Of a stretch of 64,000 nucleotides of DNA, positions 48,708-58,629 are shown piece by piece. Each line of letters starts with the position of its first letter. The first letter of the stretch is position 1. This DNA comes from Psychromonas sp. CNPT3. GTDB taxonomy: Bacteria > Pseudomonadota > Gammaproteobacteria > Enterobacterales > Psychromonadaceae. The stretch is from NCBI RefSeq assembly GCF_000153405.2, contig NC_020802.1:1755883-1819882 (forward strand). Direction: 5' to 3'. The notes below the pieces were generated by a model, which did not search any database, had not been told where the DNA came from, and saw only the letters and a list, made by a program, of their open reading frames with translations. A program made the position numbers and the translations under genes.

Positions 48708-48740
48708 CCCCCGTTCCTTGCGGAGCGGGGGTTTTTTTTA
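48708..48740 (-). terminator. Attenuator hairpin of the ilvGMDA operon
   Basis: Very GC-rich stem CCCCCGCTCC / GGAACGGGGG (minus strand; loop GCAA, one G-U pair), followed by TTTTTTTT. It starts 22 bp after the leader peptide stop and about 250 bp before ilvG. This is the expected place for termination when leader translation is fast. Confidence 0.9.
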
Positions 48741-48752
48741 TCTTAGAAGACC

Positions 48753-48845
48753 TTATTTTGTCTTCTCGATGCGTGCGTCCCCCCGCTGTGATCCAATGAT
48801 CACCACGCTAATAATTATTATGAGGAGGAGGACAAAATGTAACAT
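48753..48845 (-). CDS. ilvL: ilv operon leader peptide (IlvL-like)
   Basis: The 30-codon frame starts MLHFVLLLIIIISVVIIGS and ends in a charged tail (RIEKTK). Twelve of residues 5-17 are Val, Leu or Ile, which fits attenuation by charged tRNAs of all three branched-chain amino acids, as in E. coli ilvL. It is preceded by AGGAA about ten bases before ATG and followed 12 bases later by the hairpin and T-run. It has no role beyond controlling read-through into ilvG. Confidence 0.88.
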   Translation of the reverse strand: MLHFVLLLIIIISVVIIGSQRGDARIEKTK

Positions 48846-48971
48846 CGTTAATAAGTTCCTAATATGCTAATTGCATTCAAAATAAGGTGGATTAATATAC
48901 ATAGTGCTTAATTAATAACACAACAAAACAACAAAGACAATAAAAAAGGCACTAACTTATTAACTTGATCG

Positions 48972-50447
48972 TTATTCAACAATTGCTTTCATGGCGCGCA
49001 TATGGAAACGTAATTCAGCACCAATTTTTTCAACTTTACTACTGCGAATAAGTCGATTTACTTCAATAAGACGTAGATTATCAACGGCATTACTGCCCGT
49101 CGTTGATGCGCCTCCGAGTACCTGTTTAGGCAAAGCCTTAACGTAGGGAGAAAGTAATGGCAGAGCTGCATGATTAAACAAATAACAGCCATATTCAGCC
49201 GTATCTGAAATCACTTTATTCATTTCATAAAGGCGTTTTCGAGCAATCGTATTAGCAATCAGTGGCGTCTCATGCAGTGATTCGTAATAGGCAGATGCCT
49301 CACCGATCCCCGCAAGTAGCATCGTATCAAAAGCAAGTTCAACCCCTGCTTTAAGCATAGCAACCAGAAAAACACCTTGGTCAAAATATTCTTGTTCGTC
49401 GATAAGTGCATCACTCTGCGGTGCTTTTTCAAACGCGCTTTGCTTAGTGTCCTCTCGCCATTTTAATAAATTAACATCATCATTTTTCCAATCCAGCATC
49501 ATATTCTTTGAAAATTCACCACTGATAATATCGTCCATATGTTTTTCAAATAACGGTCTCAGGATCTCTTTTAGCTCTTGCGCCATGTCATAAGCTTTGA
49601 TCTTATCTGGGTTAGATAAGCGATCCATCATATGTGTGATCCCTCCATGTTTAAGGGCTTCACTGATACTTTCCCAACCTTGTTGGATTAATTTAGAGGC
49701 ATAATTTGGCTCAACACCTTGCGCGATCATTTTTTCATAACCAAGGATAGCGCCTGTCTGCAACATGCCACAAAGGATAGTTTGCTCTCCCATCAGATCA
49801 GATTTTACTTCTGCGATAAAAGACGAATGTAATACGCCCGCTCGGTGTCCACCGGTTGCACACGCATAGGCTTTTGCAACATCAAAGCCTTGTTGCTTGG
49901 GATCATTCTCAGGATGCACCGCAATCAAAGTGGGCACACCAAATCCGCGTTTATATTCTTCTCGTACTTCCGTCCCCGGACATTTAGGCGCAACCATGAT
50001 CACCGTAATATCAGGACGGACTTGCATTCCCTCTTCGACGATATTAAAACCATGTGAATAAGATAATGTAGCACCCTGTTTCATTAAGCGCATGATCTGA
50101 TTAAGTACATGAGTATGTTGTTTATCGGGTGTTAAATTAAGTACCATATCGGCTTTTGGCACGAGGTTTTCAATACTATCGACACAAAATCCATGGCTTT
50201 TTGCACTTAAATATGACGCGCGTTTTTCAGAAATCGCCTCAGGGCGTAATGCATAAGAGATATTTAGACCTGAATCTCGCATATTAAGGCCTTGATTCAG
50301 ACCTTGCGATCCACACCCCAAAATAACAATGTTCCAATCTTTTATGAGATCGCAGGTGCCACTAAACTCATCACTGTGCATAAAACGACACTGTGCTAAC
50401 TGTGTAAGTTGTTGACGTAAGTTTAAAGAATTAAAATAATTACGCAT
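48972..50447 (-). CDS. ilvC: Ketol-acid reductoisomerase
   Basis: IlvC carries out the isomerisation and NADPH reduction of acetolactate and acetohydroxybutyrate. At 491 residues it is the long class II (E. coli-type) enzyme. It has the nucleotide motif [16 protein letters not shown] (about residues 42-57), [18 protein letters not shown], and the duplicated knotted C-terminal domain with [11 protein letters not shown] and metal-binding Glu/Asp residues. It is divergent from its probable activator gene ilvY with a 172-bp shared control region. Confidence 0.97.
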   Translation of the reverse strand: MRNYFNSLNLRQQLTQLAQCRFMHSDEFSGTCDLIKDWNIVILGCGSQGLNQGLNMRDSGLNISYALRPEAISEKRASYLSAKSHGFCVDSIENLVPKADMVLNLTPDKQHTHVLNQIMRLMKQGATLSYSHGFNIVEEGMQVRPDITVIMVAPKCPGTEVREEYKRGFGVPTLIAVHPENDPKQQGFDVAKAYACATGGHRAGVLHSSFIAEVKSDLMGEQTILCGMLQTGAILGYEKMIAQGVEPNYASKLIQQGWESISEALKHGGITHMMDRLSNPDKIKAYDMAQELKEILRPLFEKHMDDIISGEFSKNMMLDWKNDDVNLLKWREDTKQSAFEKAPQSDALIDEQEYFDQGVFLVAMLKAGVELAFDTMLLAGIGEASAYYESLHETPLIANTIARKRLYEMNKVISDTAEYGCYLFNHAALPLLSPYVKALPKQVLGGASTTGSNAVDNLRLIEVNRLIRSSKVEKIGAELRFHMRAMKAIVE

Positions 50448-50567
50448 TTATGTAGCCCCTTGATTAAAGTTTATGTAGTGGAATGGCACGTTTAAACGAC
50501 CCAAAATCCGTAAATTGACTATAGCGCATGATAGTGATTGCTTAAAATGATATATTTAAAAGACTAT

Positions 50568-50584
50568 GTTGCAATTTATGCAAC
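50568..50584. promoter_or_regulatory. IlvY operator candidate in the ilvC-ilvY intergenic region
   Basis: The perfect palindrome GTTGCA-N5-TGCAAC lies 36 bp before the ilvY start and about 120 bp before ilvC. TTGC-N7-GCAA dyads fit LysR-type T-N11-A sites, and IlvY controls ilvC and itself from such operators in E. coli. Confidence 0.7.
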
Positions 50585-50619
50585 ACTGCACCGAGTGTGC
50601 ATTACGAGTAGGGTGATTT

Positions 50620-51501
50620 ATGGATATTAAAACGCTACACATGTATTTACATCTGGCTAAGAGCCTACATTTTTCCAAAACAGCACAGGCTATGCATGTC
50701 AGTCCTTCCACATTGAGTCGTGCGATGCAAAGATTAGAGTCTGAAGTGGGGGTTAAATTATTACAACGTGATAATCGCAGTGTCGCACTAACCTATGCAG
50801 GCATTGAATACCGCCATTTTGCGAAGCAAACACTCGATAACTGGATCACCTTAAAAAACAAAATAGATCCCTCGCAAGCGTTACTTAAAGGCAAATTAAC
50901 TATCTACTGCTCGGTCACCGCTGCATACAGTCATTTACCCGAATTGCTAGATCGTTTTAGAGACGAGCAACCGCTGATCGAAATAATATTAAGTACTGGC
51001 GATCCAGATAATGCCGTAAATGAAGTAAAAACAAATCATGCGGATATTGCGATAGCTGCCTTGCCAGATAATTTTCCTAACAATTTACACTTTTCGAAAA
51101 TTGATAATATTAGCTTGCATGTCATTGCGCCGACCATCAAAGGCCAAGTACAAGATTTATTGCGTCTTGATCCTATTCCGTGGGAGAAAGTGCCTTTTAT
51201 TATTCCCGAGCATGGCCCCGGACGCGATCGCTGTCTGCGTTGGTTCAAGCAGCAAGGCATTACGCCTAATATTTATGCGCAAGTATCCGGACAAGAGGCT
51301 ATCGCCTCTATGGTCGCGCTTGGCTGTGGGGTTAGTATTACGCCGGATGTAGTGCTCAATAACAGCCCGATACGCGATCGCATTCAAATTGTTGAGTCCG
51401 CTATCCCCATTGTGCCTTTTGAATTAGGTTGCTGTTGTAAAAAAAATCGCTTAGAGGATCCAATCCTGAACGCTTTTTTCAAAAAAATATATTCTAAATA
51501 G
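50620..51501 (+). CDS. ilvY: HTH-type transcriptional activator IlvY
   Basis: This LysR-family regulator activates ilvC when acetolactate or acetohydroxybutyrate accumulates. The 293-residue protein has the N-terminal winged helix (LAKSLHFSKTAQAMHVSPSTLSRAMQRLESEVGVKLLQRDNR) and a periplasmic-binding-like effector domain (LKGKLTIYCSVTAAYSHLPELLDRF). It closes with LGCGVSITPDVVLNNSPIRDRI and GCCCKKNRLEDP. The divergent placement next to ilvC is conserved across gammaproteobacteria. Confidence 0.96.
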   Translation: MDIKTLHMYLHLAKSLHFSKTAQAMHVSPSTLSRAMQRLESEVGVKLLQRDNRSVALTYAGIEYRHFAKQTLDNWITLKNKIDPSQALLKGKLTIYCSVTAAYSHLPELLDRFRDEQPLIEIILSTGDPDNAVNEVKTNHADIAIAALPDNFPNNLHFSKIDNISLHVIAPTIKGQVQDLLRLDPIPWEKVPFIIPEHGPGRDRCLRWFKQQGITPNIYAQVSGQEAIASMVALGCGVSITPDVVLNNSPIRDRIQIVESAIPIVPFELGCCCKKNRLEDPILNAFFKKIYSK

Positions 51502-51506
51502 AGCAC

Positions 51507-51541
51507 TTGTGAGCGCTAATATGAAAAATCAGCGCTCACAA
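51507..51541. repeat. Inverted repeat between convergent ilvY and leuD
   Basis: A perfect 11-bp inverted repeat TTGTGAGCGCT / AGCGCTCACAA is separated by 13 bases. It sits between two convergent stop codons and is not followed by a clear T-run on either strand, so it may be a convergent terminator or another fold-back element. Confidence 0.6.
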
Positions 51542-51562
51542 TAATACAGGTGCACTTTATAT

Positions 51563-52168
51563 TTAGGCGCGCCAGTTCGGGATACTGCGCTCATACTCTA
51601 AAATAGCGTCTTTGTCAGTAAGCGTCACATCGATCATATCGAGCCCATTTAATAAATCATGTCTATTGGCGCTACTAATATCAAAATCAAAAACGCTGCC
51701 TTGTGGCGATGTTACCGTTAACGCCTGTAAATCTACCGATATCTGAGCGCCCTCTTGCGCCTGCACTTCATCCATCAGTTTTTGCACCTCTGCCGGGCTT
51801 AAGCGTACCAACAATAAGCCATTATTAAGTGCATTAGCATAAAAAATGTCCGCAAAACTCACCGCAATGATCACCTTAAAACCAAAATCCATTAGCGCCC
51901 AAGGCGCATGCTCACGGCTCGAGCCACAACCAAAGTTTTCTTTGCTCAGTAAAATAGAAGCATTTTGATAGCGCGGATAATTAAGACTAAATTGAGGGTT
52001 CAGTTGCTTACCTGCATCATCAAGATAACGCCAATCATGAAAGAGGTGTACACCAAAACCCGACTTATCGACTTTACATAGAAATTGCTTAGGAATGATC
52101 TGATCCGTATCAACATTAATACTGTCAATGAGTACGCCAATGCCCTTGTGCTCCGTAAATACATTCAT
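51563..52168 (-). CDS. leuD: 3-isopropylmalate dehydratase small subunit
   Basis: LeuD with LeuC isomerises 2-isopropylmalate to 3-isopropylmalate. The 201-residue protein has the swivelling-domain features [43 protein letters not shown] and [15 protein letters not shown]. It is the last gene of leuABCD, 11 bp after leuC. Confidence 0.96.
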   Translation of the reverse strand: MNVFTEHKGIGVLIDSINVDTDQIIPKQFLCKVDKSGFGVHLFHDWRYLDDAGKQLNPQFSLNYPRYQNASILLSKENFGCGSSREHAPWALMDFGFKVIIAVSFADIFYANALNNGLLLVRLSPAEVQKLMDEVQAQEGAQISVDLQALTVTSPQGSVFDFDISSANRHDLLNGLDMIDVTLTDKDAILEYERSIPNWRA

Positions 52169-52179
52169 TATTTTAACTC

Positions 52180-53580
52180 CTAATATGCGTTTCTAATATC
52201 CACAAAATGCCCTGAAATCGCAGCGCCCACCGCCATCGCGGGACTCACTAAATGGGTAATACTGCCACGGCCCTGACGCCCCTCAAAATTGCGATTACTG
52301 GTAGAGGCGCAGCGATCGCCTGCCTTTAATTTATCATCGTTCATCGCTAGACACATTGAGCACCCCGGTAGGCGCCACTCAAAACCCGCTTCAATAAATA
52401 AATGTTGTAAACCCTCGCGCTCCGCTTGAGATTTAACAGAAACAGAGCCCGGCACCACAATAGCCACTACGCCTGGGGCTATTTTTCGCCCCTTTATTTG
52501 GGCGGCAGCCGCGCGTAAATCTTCAATTCGAGAGTTCGTACATGAGCCAATAAACACACGGTTAATTTTCACATCAGTCATTAACATGCCCGCTTGAAGG
52601 TTCACATAACGTAATGCTTTTTGCATACTGGCTCTTTCTGTTTTATCTTTTTCGAGCATTGGATCTGGCACCGGCTCATCAATGGCTAATACTTGCCCAG
52701 GATGCGTCCCCCATGTTAATTGAGGCGCAATATCAGCCCCATCAAGAGTGAGCGTCGCATCAAAAATAGCGCCCGCATCGGTTTTAAGCTCTGCCCAGTC
52801 CAATAATGCAGCCTGCCAATCCTCACCTTTTGGTGCAAACTCTCGTCCTTTAATATATTCGATAGTAGTCGCATCAGGGGCTATCATCCCCGCTTTAGCG
52901 CCCATTTCAATCGCCATATTACAAACCGTCATGCGACCTTCCATGCTCAAAGCGGCAATGGCCTCGCCACAAAATTCTAAAACGTAACCCGTCCCACCAT
53001 CCATCCCCAGTTTACCAATGATTGCCAGCACAATGTCTTTCGCACAAATACCCTTAGCCACTTGCCCTCGCACTTCAATTTTCATGCTTTTAGCTTTGCT
53101 TTGACGTAAGGTTTGTGTGGCCATAACATGCTCAACATCAGAGGTGCCGATGCCAAATGCTAACGCGCCAAAAGCGCCGTGCGTTGCGGTATGTGAGTCG
53201 CCACAAACAATCACGTTGCCCGGTAACGTTATGCCTAGCTCTGGGCCAATAACATGCACGATACCTTGGTTTTTATGGTGTATGTCATAAAGCCGAATTG
53301 AAAATTCTTTACAGTTTTGTACTAGCGTCTGTACCTGAATTTTCGCCATTGGGCTTAATGCATCTAAGCTTGCACTCTTGGTCGAAATATTATGATCCAT
53401 GGTTGCAAAAGCTTTTTTAGGTGCATGAAATTGACGCTGCGCGATGCGCATCCCACTAAAAGCTTGTGGCGACGTCACTTCATGAATAAGGTGTCTGTCC
53501 ACATAAAGGAGAGGCACTTTACCCTCTTTCGCCAGTAAAACATGCGAGTTCCAGACTTTGTCATATAGCGTTTTAGGCAT
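52180..53580 (-). CDS. leuC: 3-isopropylmalate dehydratase large subunit
   Basis: LeuC is the Fe-S aconitase-family catalytic subunit of isopropylmalate isomerase. The start at 53580 ([13 protein letters not shown]) follows GAGGAG and gives 466 residues, the normal length. The open frame extends 30 codons further without support. Cluster cysteines appear in [17 protein letters not shown] and in [10 protein letters not shown], with [28 protein letters not shown] earlier. It is between leuB and leuD. Confidence 0.96.
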   Translation of the reverse strand: MPKTLYDKVWNSHVLLAKEGKVPLLYVDRHLIHEVTSPQAFSGMRIAQRQFHAPKKAFATMDHNISTKSASLDALSPMAKIQVQTLVQNCKEFSIRLYDIHHKNQGIVHVIGPELGITLPGNVIVCGDSHTATHGAFGALAFGIGTSDVEHVMATQTLRQSKAKSMKIEVRGQVAKGICAKDIVLAIIGKLGMDGGTGYVLEFCGEAIAALSMEGRMTVCNMAIEMGAKAGMIAPDATTIEYIKGREFAPKGEDWQAALLDWAELKTDAGAIFDATLTLDGADIAPQLTWGTHPGQVLAIDEPVPDPMLEKDKTERASMQKALRYVNLQAGMLMTDVKINRVFIGSCTNSRIEDLRAAAAQIKGRKIAPGVVAIVVPGSVSVKSQAEREGLQHLFIEAGFEWRLPGCSMCLAMNDDKLKAGDRCASTSNRNFEGRQGRGSITHLVSPAMAVGAAISGHFVDIRNAY

Positions 53581-53647
53581 TACTTGTGCTCCTCTGAAAT
53601 AATATTTTGTTAAAACTTGCCGTGATAGCCATTGTTTATGGACGCAT

Positions 53648-54757
<1,110 letters not shown>

Positions 54758-54778
54758 TTAATTAAAATGGCGCCCTGA

Positions 54779-56347
54779 TCACGCCCCTATTACGCCACGA
54801 TCTTGATCTCTTTTTTCTTTCACATCAGCCACTTTATCGGCTCTATCAATCAAATTCATGACATGTAATAACGCTAAAGCCGAGGCTTCAACCACATCAG
54901 TTGCTAAACCCACACCATGAAAATTTTGCCCCTGATACTGCGCTTCAATATCGACTTGTCCCAAGGCATCTTGCCCCTCACCTTTAGCGCTTAACTGATA
55001 ACGCGATATTTTTACAACACATCCACTCGCCCGGGCAATCGCGTTATAGGTTGCATCAACCGGTCCATTACCCGTTGCAGCTTCCGTCATCACGCATCCA
55101 TCTATCTTGATTTTGACCGTTGCAGTGGCACTGCCTTGTGTCGAATCTGAATGCACTGCTAAACCTTGTAATTTATAATGCTGAGAGGCATCACTTTGCG
55201 CCTCGATAAAAATCAAAGCCTCAAGATCATAATCAAAAACGCGCCCTTTTTTATCCGCTAATTTAAGGAAATCAGCATACAAACAATCCATATCATAATC
55301 TTGCTCGGTGTAGCCCATCTCCTGCATTCTAAATTTGATCACATGCCGACCCGATCGCGAGGTCATATTCATATTGTTACGTTTTAAACCAATGCTCTCA
55401 GGGGTCATGATTTCATAGGTATTTTGCGACTTAAGCATGCCGTCTTGGTGGATCCCTGATGAATGAATAAAGGCGTTCGCACCCACAATGGCTTTATTCG
55501 CTTGAACTGGCATATTGCATAATTGGCTGACTAAATGCGACGTTCGCTGTATTTCTTGGGCATTAATGCCGGTTTTAAAGCCCAACGCCTCTTTTCTTGT
55601 CGATAAAATCATCGCGATCTCTTCTAACGAGCAGTTACCCGCACGCTCACCGATACCGTTCATCGTGCATTCAACTTGTCGGGCACCTTGCGTTATCGCC
55701 GCCAATGAATTGGCAACAGAAAGACCCAGATCATCATGACAATGCACCGAGATAATGGCTTGATCTATGTTGGGAACCCGCAAAAATAATTGCTCTATGA
55801 TAGATCCAAATTCATCAGGCATGCTATAACCGACGGTATCCGGGATATTGATAGTACGTGCCCCCGCTAAAATAGCAGCTTCGACCATACGACATAAATT
55901 ATCAAGCGGCGTACGCCCTGCATCCTCACAAGAAAATTCAACATCGTCCGTAAAGTTACGCGCATATTTGATCGCGCCCACCGCCATCTCGAGAACCTGA
56001 TCAAAAGAACGCTTTAATTTGTGCTCAACATGAATGCTTGAGGTTGAAATAAAGGTATGAATACGAAACTGCTCAGCTGCTGATAGCGCCTGCGCTGCCG
56101 CATCGATATCTTTAGTCAGCGCACGTGATAATGCGCAAACGCGACTATTTTTAATGGTACGTGCAATGGTCTGCACCGATTTAAAGTCACCTGGTGACGA
56201 AATAGGAAATCCGACTTCCATGATATCAACACCTAAACGTTCGAGAGCCAATGCGATTTGTAACTTTTCTTTTACCGTTAAACTGGCGACTAAAGCTTGC
56301 TCTCCATCACGTAACGTTGTATCAAAAATAATTACTTTTTCAGACAT
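54779..56347 (-). CDS. leuA: 2-isopropylmalate synthase
   Basis: LeuA condenses acetyl-CoA with 2-oxoisovalerate, the first step of leucine synthesis. The start at 56347 ([17 protein letters not shown]) follows AAAGGAG and gives 522 residues; upstream in-frame codons run into the attenuator and are rejected. The TIM barrel has [29 protein letters not shown] (here [10 protein letters not shown]) and [14 protein letters not shown]. Residues about 390-522 form the C-terminal leucine-feedback domain. A leucine-rich leader peptide and an attenuator precede it. Confidence 0.97.
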   Translation of the reverse strand: MSEKVIIFDTTLRDGEQALVASLTVKEKLQIALALERLGVDIMEVGFPISSPGDFKSVQTIARTIKNSRVCALSRALTKDIDAAAQALSAAEQFRIHTFISTSSIHVEHKLKRSFDQVLEMAVGAIKYARNFTDDVEFSCEDAGRTPLDNLCRMVEAAILAGARTINIPDTVGYSMPDEFGSIIEQLFLRVPNIDQAIISVHCHDDLGLSVANSLAAITQGARQVECTMNGIGERAGNCSLEEIAMILSTRKEALGFKTGINAQEIQRTSHLVSQLCNMPVQANKAIVGANAFIHSSGIHQDGMLKSQNTYEIMTPESIGLKRNNMNMTSRSGRHVIKFRMQEMGYTEQDYDMDCLYADFLKLADKKGRVFDYDLEALIFIEAQSDASQHYKLQGLAVHSDSTQGSATATVKIKIDGCVMTEAATGNGPVDATYNAIARASGCVVKISRYQLSAKGEGQDALGQVDIEAQYQGQNFHGVGLATDVVEASALALLHVMNLIDRADKVADVKEKRDQDRGVIGA

Positions 56348-56380
56348 CTTATTTCTCCTTTGAACGATTTTTTTACGCCT

Positions 56381-56416
56381 AAAAAACAAAAACCCCGCGA
56401 CTATTGCGCGGGGTTT
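56381..56416 (-). terminator. Attenuator hairpin of the leuABCD operon
   Basis: Nine-base-pair GC-rich stem AACCCCGCG / CGCGGGGTT (minus strand), followed by TTTGTTTTTT. It lies 30 bp after the leader peptide stop and about 40 bp before leuA. Confidence 0.88.
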
Positions 56417-56445
56417 GTGAGTTTTGGGCATTTATTTAATACACA

Positions 56446-56517
56446 TCACAACCTTCTCCGCGCGATTTTCGCGAGTGAGAGTATGAGGAGGTTGAGTAAT
56501 ATACTTTTTATATTCAT
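56446..56517 (-). CDS. leuL: leu operon leader peptide (LeuL-like)
   Basis: The 23-codon frame MNIKSILLNLLILSLAKIAR plus RRL has seven Leu, six of them among residues 7-15 with CTC as the preferred codon. It is followed by the attenuator hairpin. A good sigma-70 promoter lies 72 bp upstream. It fits transcription attenuation by leucyl-tRNA as in E. coli leuL. The ribosome-binding site is weak (AGAG at long spacing). Confidence 0.8.
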   Translation of the reverse strand: MNIKSILLNLLILSLAKIARRRL

Positions 56518-56588
56518 GGTTTATTTTTATGCTCTTTATAAATGAATTATCAATGCGTTGTATTGGTTTGATTTTATATCGTGCTTAA

Positions 56589-56617
56589 TTTTTAACCTGA
56601 TAAGGCTTTGATGTCAA
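56589..56617 (-). promoter_or_regulatory. Sigma-70 promoter of the leu operon
   Basis: On the minus strand TTGACA (56612-56617) and TAAAAA (56589-56594) are separated by 17 bp. The expected start of transcription is about 60-65 bp before the leuL start codon. Confidence 0.7.
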
Positions 56618-56751
56618 CCCTCTTTTTACATTTATTTTATGAAAATACAAAAATAAAACCCATTTTATTCAAAATAAGAAATAGCACTGATAATATAAAT
56701 CAACCTTTTTTAAGGTCTAAAACGCTAGCCACTAAGGGCCTGGGACACGCA

Positions 56752-57225
56752 TCATAACCAGCGTCTTACTGTTTTTTTATAGGTGATATATTGCGCTGAA
56801 AATTTTGATTCTAAGTACTTTTCTTCTTTTTTTATAACCAAAAAATAGAGCACGAGACTGGCAGGTAACACACTGAGTAATATCCAAAAACTGCCAAGTA
56901 TCAAGCCTATAGCAATACAGATAAAACAAAATGCAACATAGATGGGATTTCGAGAATATGAAAATATTCCGTGTGTTAACAAGGTAGATGTTGGTTTCCA
57001 TGGCTCAATACTTGTTTTGGCGGTGCGTAAGGCAAAGACCACATTAAGCATAGCAGCAAGGCTGATAAAAATAAGAATAAGCGCGAGCCCCTTCATCACC
57101 AAAGTACTCTGAAAGGGAGCCGGATAGACAAGTTCAAGCGCTTCACTTAACACTAAAAAACCAATAAAAATTAAAGGTGGAGGAAACTTTACCGCGGCGC
57201 CTTTCGTATCGATATCAACTGCCAT
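56752..57225 (-). CDS. Isoprenylcysteine carboxyl methyltransferase-like membrane protein
   Basis: The 157-residue protein has about four membrane segments and a C-terminal catalytic segment, with THGIFSYSRNPIYVAFCFICIAIG and then KKEEKYLESKFSAQYITYKKTVRRWL. This pattern is typical of the ICMT/PEMT (DUF1295-related) methyltransferase family of bacteria. The substrate is unknown. It precedes no obvious partner; yccF lies 50 bp upstream on the same strand. Confidence 0.83.
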   Translation of the reverse strand: MAVDIDTKGAAVKFPPPLIFIGFLVLSEALELVYPAPFQSTLVMKGLALILIFISLAAMLNVVFALRTAKTSIEPWKPTSTLLTHGIFSYSRNPIYVAFCFICIAIGLILGSFWILLSVLPASLVLYFLVIKKEEKYLESKFSAQYITYKKTVRRWL

Positions 57226-57275
57226 ATCCCCTCCTTAGTATAAAATTTGAGTGTACTTTTAAGGTTTAAACCTCG

Positions 57276-57737
57276 TTATTTTTCAGATCTTAATTTTTGT
57301 ACTTTTATGTGTGCATTGCCATAACGGGCGGCAGCTGCCACTTCTTTGCTAACAATCGTTTTGCCTATCGGCGCAATTGAAATACCAGCCAGCTTTAAAT
57401 GTTGTAACGCAAAAGGAATTCCGATGATAGTGACAAAACAAGCAACCGCAGAAAAAAGATGCCCAATGGCAAGCCAAAATCCTGCAAAAATAAACCATAA
57501 AACATTACCTAACATGCCAAAGTTTCCTGTACCAACGTCTTCATTAAGTGTTAATTCGTCACGAGAAATGGCCTCTTTTCCAAAGGGGAAAAATGAAAAA
57601 TTTGCGATCACAAAACAGCTACGTCCCCAAGGGATCCCCACAATACTGATAAAGGCTAACAGTCCAAAAAACCACCATGCCAGCCCCATTATAACGCCAC
57701 CTAAAAGAAACCAAATTAAATTAGCAATCGTTCTCAT
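57276..57737 (-). CDS. YccF domain membrane protein
   Basis: The 153-residue inner-membrane protein matches the YccF family, with two copies of a short membrane domain. The first is NLIWFLLGGVIMGLAWWFFGLLAFISIVGIPWGRSCFVIANFSFFPFGKE and the second is NVLWFIFAGFWLAIGHLFSAVACFVTIIGIPFALQHLKLAGIS. Function is unknown. It is probably co-transcribed with the ICMT-like gene. Confidence 0.9.
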   Translation of the reverse strand: MRTIANLIWFLLGGVIMGLAWWFFGLLAFISIVGIPWGRSCFVIANFSFFPFGKEAISRDELTLNEDVGTGNFGMLGNVLWFIFAGFWLAIGHLFSAVACFVTIIGIPFALQHLKLAGISIAPIGKTIVSKEVAAAARYGNAHIKVQKLRSEK

Positions 57738-58168
57738 TTTCTTTTTAATCCTTATGTTTAGCCATCATCTGCATTGCGTGGCCTACGCTTAAAATAACGA
57801 ATTTTAGCCAAGCACTCAAGTCAAAGTGTCACTTTTATACTGTGATCTTTGAATGATATGAAGAATAACATCATACTTTCTCACATTATTAGAGATGTAA
57901 AAAAGCAGTCCACCAGCCAGTTACAATATAATTTTAATCCTTATTAAGGATTTTTCATCTATTTTAGGGATAATTTGAAGTAGAAAATGAAATTGAAAAA
58001 GGAGTCGTCAGGTAAATAAACCGCTAGCCATTATACAATACTGCGCCTATACTAATCGTGTTTTAACGATTAACTAATATCAAAAATACGCAGATGTGAG
58101 TCACAACCCCGTTTATGAGTTATACATGGACGCACTCTCAGCGCTTATTTTAATATTTAAGGATAAAA
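57738..58168. other. Intergenic region upstream of the arsenic cluster
   Basis: About 430 bp with no supported gene. It contains the divergent promoters of yccF and arsR and the palindrome at 58053-58072. No repeat of the window's MITE-like family is present. Confidence 0.5.
58053..58072 (+). promoter_or_regulatory. Candidate ArsR operator
   Basis: Inverted repeat TAATCGT-N6-ACGATTA about 97 bp before the arsR start. A dyad of this size upstream of arsR fits autoregulation by the encoded repressor, but no match to a known ArsR consensus is claimed. Confidence 0.4.
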
Positions 58169-58513
58169 ATGTCTAAGACACCCTGCGCCACTACCGATGA
58201 TCTCGTGTTTTCATCGACAGAGAAAGAGATCGATGATGAAAAAAACTTGGCGCTATTATCAAAAGCACTTGCGCATCCAGCACGTATTCGGATCTTAAGA
58301 ATATTGCTAAAATTAGATAAGTTAGGAGGCTGTTTAAACAGTGATTTTGTGACTGATTTAGGCTTAGCGCAATCTACCGTGTCAGAGCATTTACGTATAT
58401 TGAAAAACGCTAATTTTATTAGTGCAGAGCCGATGCCACCTAAAGTTTGCTACCGAATTAATAAAGAAACTATCGATACTTATCAGTCTTTATTTTCTAA
58501 CATATTGAATTAA
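58169..58513 (+). CDS. arsR: ArsR family transcriptional repressor
   Basis: The 114-residue winged-helix repressor (LLSKALAHPARIRILRIL, DLGLAQSTVSEHLRILKNANFI) is at the head of the arsenic genes. The usual C-V-C arsenite site in helix alpha-3 is absent. Cysteines are instead at 6, 55 and 94, so the inducer site would have to be built differently. A role in derepressing the ACR3-arsD-arsA genes on arsenite binding is inferred from context. AAGGA lies before the start. Confidence 0.9.
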   Translation: MSKTPCATTDDLVFSSTEKEIDDEKNLALLSKALAHPARIRILRILLKLDKLGGCLNSDFVTDLGLAQSTVSEHLRILKNANFISAEPMPPKVCYRINKETIDTYQSLFSNILN

Positions 58514-58629
58514 TTTTAAGAGAGAGCTTGATGGTATTACGCATTTAACGCGTGATACACACATGCTCTTATTTTTTACTTACATTAATCGTTTATCGGC
58601 GATAGACGGTAGATAAAAAGAGGTTACAC

